A stretch of DNA of 17,196 nt from CAYJBH01 sp964368815 (GTDB taxonomy: Bacteria > Bacillota > Clostridia > Oscillospirales > Ruminococcaceae), in the NCBI GenBank assembly GCA_964368815.1, contig CAYJDA010000040.1:1-17196 (forward strand), given 5' to 3'. Under the pieces are notes generated by a model that searched no databases, had not been told where the DNA came from, and worked only from the letters and a program-made list of their open reading frames with translations. The number at the start of each line of letters is the position of its first letter. The first letter of the stretch is position 1. Below, one piece after another: positions 15,715-17,196 of the stretch. The translations under genes were made by a program, and so were the position numbers.

Positions 15715-17019
15715 TTATTCTTCTGCAATTGCCTCGTTCATGAATTCTGCAATCTCAAGGCAACCCTCTTCAACCGTTAATTCTCCTGCGTAAACATTAC
15801 GCATTATATCTATTTCAAACTTTTCCCACTGTGATTTTGATTTTGTTGCCGGCATAACAACCGAGTAATCGATAGAATTAATAAGACCATCGACGTTGTA
15901 ACCGTCAAAATTCTCTCCCCATGTTGCACTTGATTCAAGATGTGCAGGGATTACAATACCAAAACTACCTTGTACATCGTTAGCTTCTTTTGAACCTAAG
16001 AATTTAGCAAGCTTTACAGCTTCTTCTACATTTTCGGATGATGCTGCAACTGCATGACCCAAACCGTTTGCAATGGTTGCTTTGATTCCATCTGCCGGTG
16101 CAGGAATTTCGGCTACGTCAAACTTACCGGAGAAGTTTTCGTCAAGATCAAGGAACCCTAAGCTCCATGAGCCCATTGTAATCATTGCAAGCTGTCCGTT
16201 TTGGAACATAGTTCTATATTCAGTTTCTGCAAACTGCTCTGCTGATGGCGACACGTTGTGCTCAAAAATCATATCGTAGTAGAACTGAACTGCTTCAATA
16301 GTTTGTGCTGAATCAAATCCGGATGCTGTTTTGTCGGCATTTACTACAGAACCGCCATTTTGATAGATATAGCTGTAGTATCCCTGATGGTTTGTTTGAG
16401 GTGCTCCAAATCCGTAAATATTATTTTCGGGATCGTTAAGCTCTATTGCTGTTGCCAATAGGTCATCCCATGTCCATTCGCTTGTTGGGTATTCAACACC
16501 TTTAGCATCAAAAATTTCTTTATTATAATAAAGACCTACGACATCATAATCCTTAGGTACTGCATATATAGTGCCATCTCTTGTGTAGATGCTTGAGATG
16601 GATTCAGGGTAGTTCGAAAGGCTGAATGTGTCATCTTCGTTTATAGGTTGTAGTATGTTATTGTCTATGTAGTTGTCGATAACATTAACGTGCATCCACA
16701 TTAGATCCGGCATACTACCACCGGTTGCACCGGCTTCCAACTTTGTCCAGTACTCATCCCACGATGTAATCTGAAATTCAATAGTTACATGAGGGTTTTG
16801 CTCTTCATAAAGATCTGCCATTGCTCTGAGGGCAGGTTCCTGCTCGATGCTCCAGCAAGCATAGGTTAAGGTGACGGGCTCAAGATCTCCACCGCTCTCG
16901 GTGGTTGCCGGTTCGCTACCATCGGCCGGTGCTTGAGAAGTTGTCTCGGTAGAGCCACATGCTGTTAAAAATGAAACTGATAAAACTGTACATAATAAAA
17001 GTGCAAGTATTTTTTTCAT
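15715..17019 (-). CDS. Sugar ABC transporter substrate-binding lipoprotein (family 1)
   Basis: A 434-residue extracellular solute-binding protein anchored to the outer face of the membrane. It has a clear lipoprotein signal (MKKILALLLCTVLSVS, residues 1-20) with lipobox LTAC and Cys21 as the lipidation site. A Ser/Thr/Glu-rich linker (about 22-46) precedes the MalE-like fold: VTLTYACWS, AMADLYEEQNPHVTIEFQI and GGSMPDLMWMH are typical of family-1 (CUT1) binding proteins. The ribosome-binding site TAAGGAGG is ideal and 6 nt from ATG 17019. It is the first gene of the minus-strand locus and sets the specificity of uptake; the ligand is presumably an oligosaccharide with alpha-galactosyl or alpha-mannosyl residues, inferred from the co-transcribed hydrolases. 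Confidence 0.95.
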   Translation of the reverse strand: MKKILALLLCTVLSVSFLTACGSTETTSQAPADGSEPATTESGGDLEPVTLTYACWSIEQEPALRAMADLYEEQNPHVTIEFQITSWDEYWTKLEAGATGGSMPDLMWMHVNVIDNYIDNNILQPINEDDTFSLSNYPESISSIYTRDGTIYAVPKDYDVVGLYYNKEIFDAKGVEYPTSEWTWDDLLATAIELNDPENNIYGFGAPQTNHQGYYSYIYQNGGSVVNADKTASGFDSAQTIEAVQFYYDMIFEHNVSPSAEQFAETEYRTMFQNGQLAMITMGSWSLGFLDLDENFSGKFDVAEIPAPADGIKATIANGLGHAVAASSENVEEAVKLAKFLGSKEANDVQGSFGIVIPAHLESSATWGENFDGYNVDGLINSIDYSVVMPATKSKSQWEKFEIDIMRNVYAGELTVEEGCLEIAEFMNEAIAEE

Positions 17020-17076
17020 AATTTCCTCCTTATTATTGACATTTCAATAAACTATTTGTGAATGTCCCTTGACCAT

Positions 17077-17105
17077 ATAATAACACCTACATATATTTTT
17101 TTTAA
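17077..17105 (-). promoter_or_regulatory. Predicted promoter of the sugar-utilisation operon
   Basis: On the minus strand a TATTAT -10 box (17082-17077), preceded by an extended-10 TGT (17085-17083), lies 17 bp from a weak -35 box TTAAAA (17105-17100). Transcription would begin near 17070 with a leader of about 50 nt. The poor -35 box touches the proximal 13-bp repeat, as expected for an activator-dependent promoter. Confidence 0.55.
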
Positions 17106-17139
17106 TGGACTATTTATGTTTTCTATATGGATTATTTAT
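17105..17139. repeat. Two 13-bp direct repeats 22 bp apart, probable activator site
   Basis: ATGGACTATTTAT (17105-17117) and ATGGATTATTTAT (17127-17139) match at 12 of 13 positions with a period of 22 bp, two helical turns. A partial copy ATGGACA lies at 17160-17166, 33 bp (three turns) further. AraC-family activators of Firmicutes sugar operons bind tandem direct repeats with this geometry next to the -35 box. The regulator itself is not in the window. Confidence 0.55.
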
Positions 17140-17165
17140 TGTTTGTAGTTATAAAAAATATGGAC

Positions 17166-17196
17166 AAAAAAAGTTTGCTTATTTTTTAAGCAAACT
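17166..17196 (-). terminator. Rho-independent terminator of an upstream minus-strand gene
   Basis: On the minus strand a 10-bp stem (17196-17187 with 17081+91=17172: arms 17187-17196 and 17172-17081+0, i.e. 17172-17181) with a 5-nt loop is followed by seven U. It ends transcription of a gene lying beyond the right edge and isolates the binding-protein operon from it. The stem ends exactly at the last base of the window, so it may extend further. Confidence 0.8.

Noticed and set aside
17038..17066. GACATT ... AATGTC dyad in the leader of the binding-protein gene
   Set aside because: Only the outer 6 bp pair and the interior is mismatched, too weak for an operator or riboswitch call.
1..17196. 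CRISPR array, rRNA genes or complete insertion sequence
   Set aside because: No regularly spaced repeats, no rRNA-like blocks and no transposase or recombinase gene were seen on either strand.

Overview
The window looks like a chromosomal stretch of a low-GC, gut-type Clostridia (Bacillota; Lachnospiraceae or Oscillospirales-like). The evidence is strong Shine-Dalgarno sequences, sigma-A promoters, a DUF6809/TnpV pair typical of clostridial mobile elements, and a CUT1 sugar-transport locus without its own ATPase. The species cannot be named from the sequence alone.

Left third (1-5450), mobile cargo. Two small transposon-type genes (a DUF6809-like protein and TnpV, start-stop coupled) end at a perfect bidirectional hairpin. 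Next comes a Sau3AI-like type II restriction-modification module, presumably specific for GATC. The 482-aa endonuclease is on the minus strand and the 419-aa C5-cytosine methyltransferase is divergent on the plus strand. The methyltransferase is followed, in a tightly packed plus-strand run, by an unrecognised protein with four predicted membrane segments and by a DGQHR-domain protein (DndB-like superfamily). The last two are not part of a classical Sau3AI system, so the block may be a composite defence island. Past the DGQHR gene lies decayed sequence with a match to the acceptor end of a tRNA-Ser, a strong hairpin and an ORF broken by two amber codons. This is what an old insertion boundary would look like.

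Middle (5700-6367). A sigma-A promoter and a single GNAT acetyltransferase gene on the plus strand.

Right two thirds (6478-17196), a minus-strand catabolic locus. In transcription order it holds a lipoprotein sugar-binding protein, two CUT1 ABC permeases, a small alkaline-phosphatase/phosphodiesterase-superfamily enzyme, a GlpT-like (OPA family) transporter, a GH36 raffinose-synthase/Sip1-type alpha-galactosidase and a GH38 alpha-mannosidase. The first six genes are close together (15-67 nt gaps). The mannosidase has its own perfectly spaced sigma-A promoter. A hairpin separates the binding-protein gene from the first permease. A pair of 13-bp direct repeats exactly 22 bp apart abuts the -35 box upstream of the binding-protein gene, suggesting an AraC-type activator. 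All enzymes appear cytoplasmic. My reading, which is inference, is that an oligosaccharide containing alpha-galactosyl and alpha-mannosyl residues, possibly phosphorylated or phosphodiester-linked, is imported and dismantled inside the cell. The ATPase, and probably the regulator, are outside the window.
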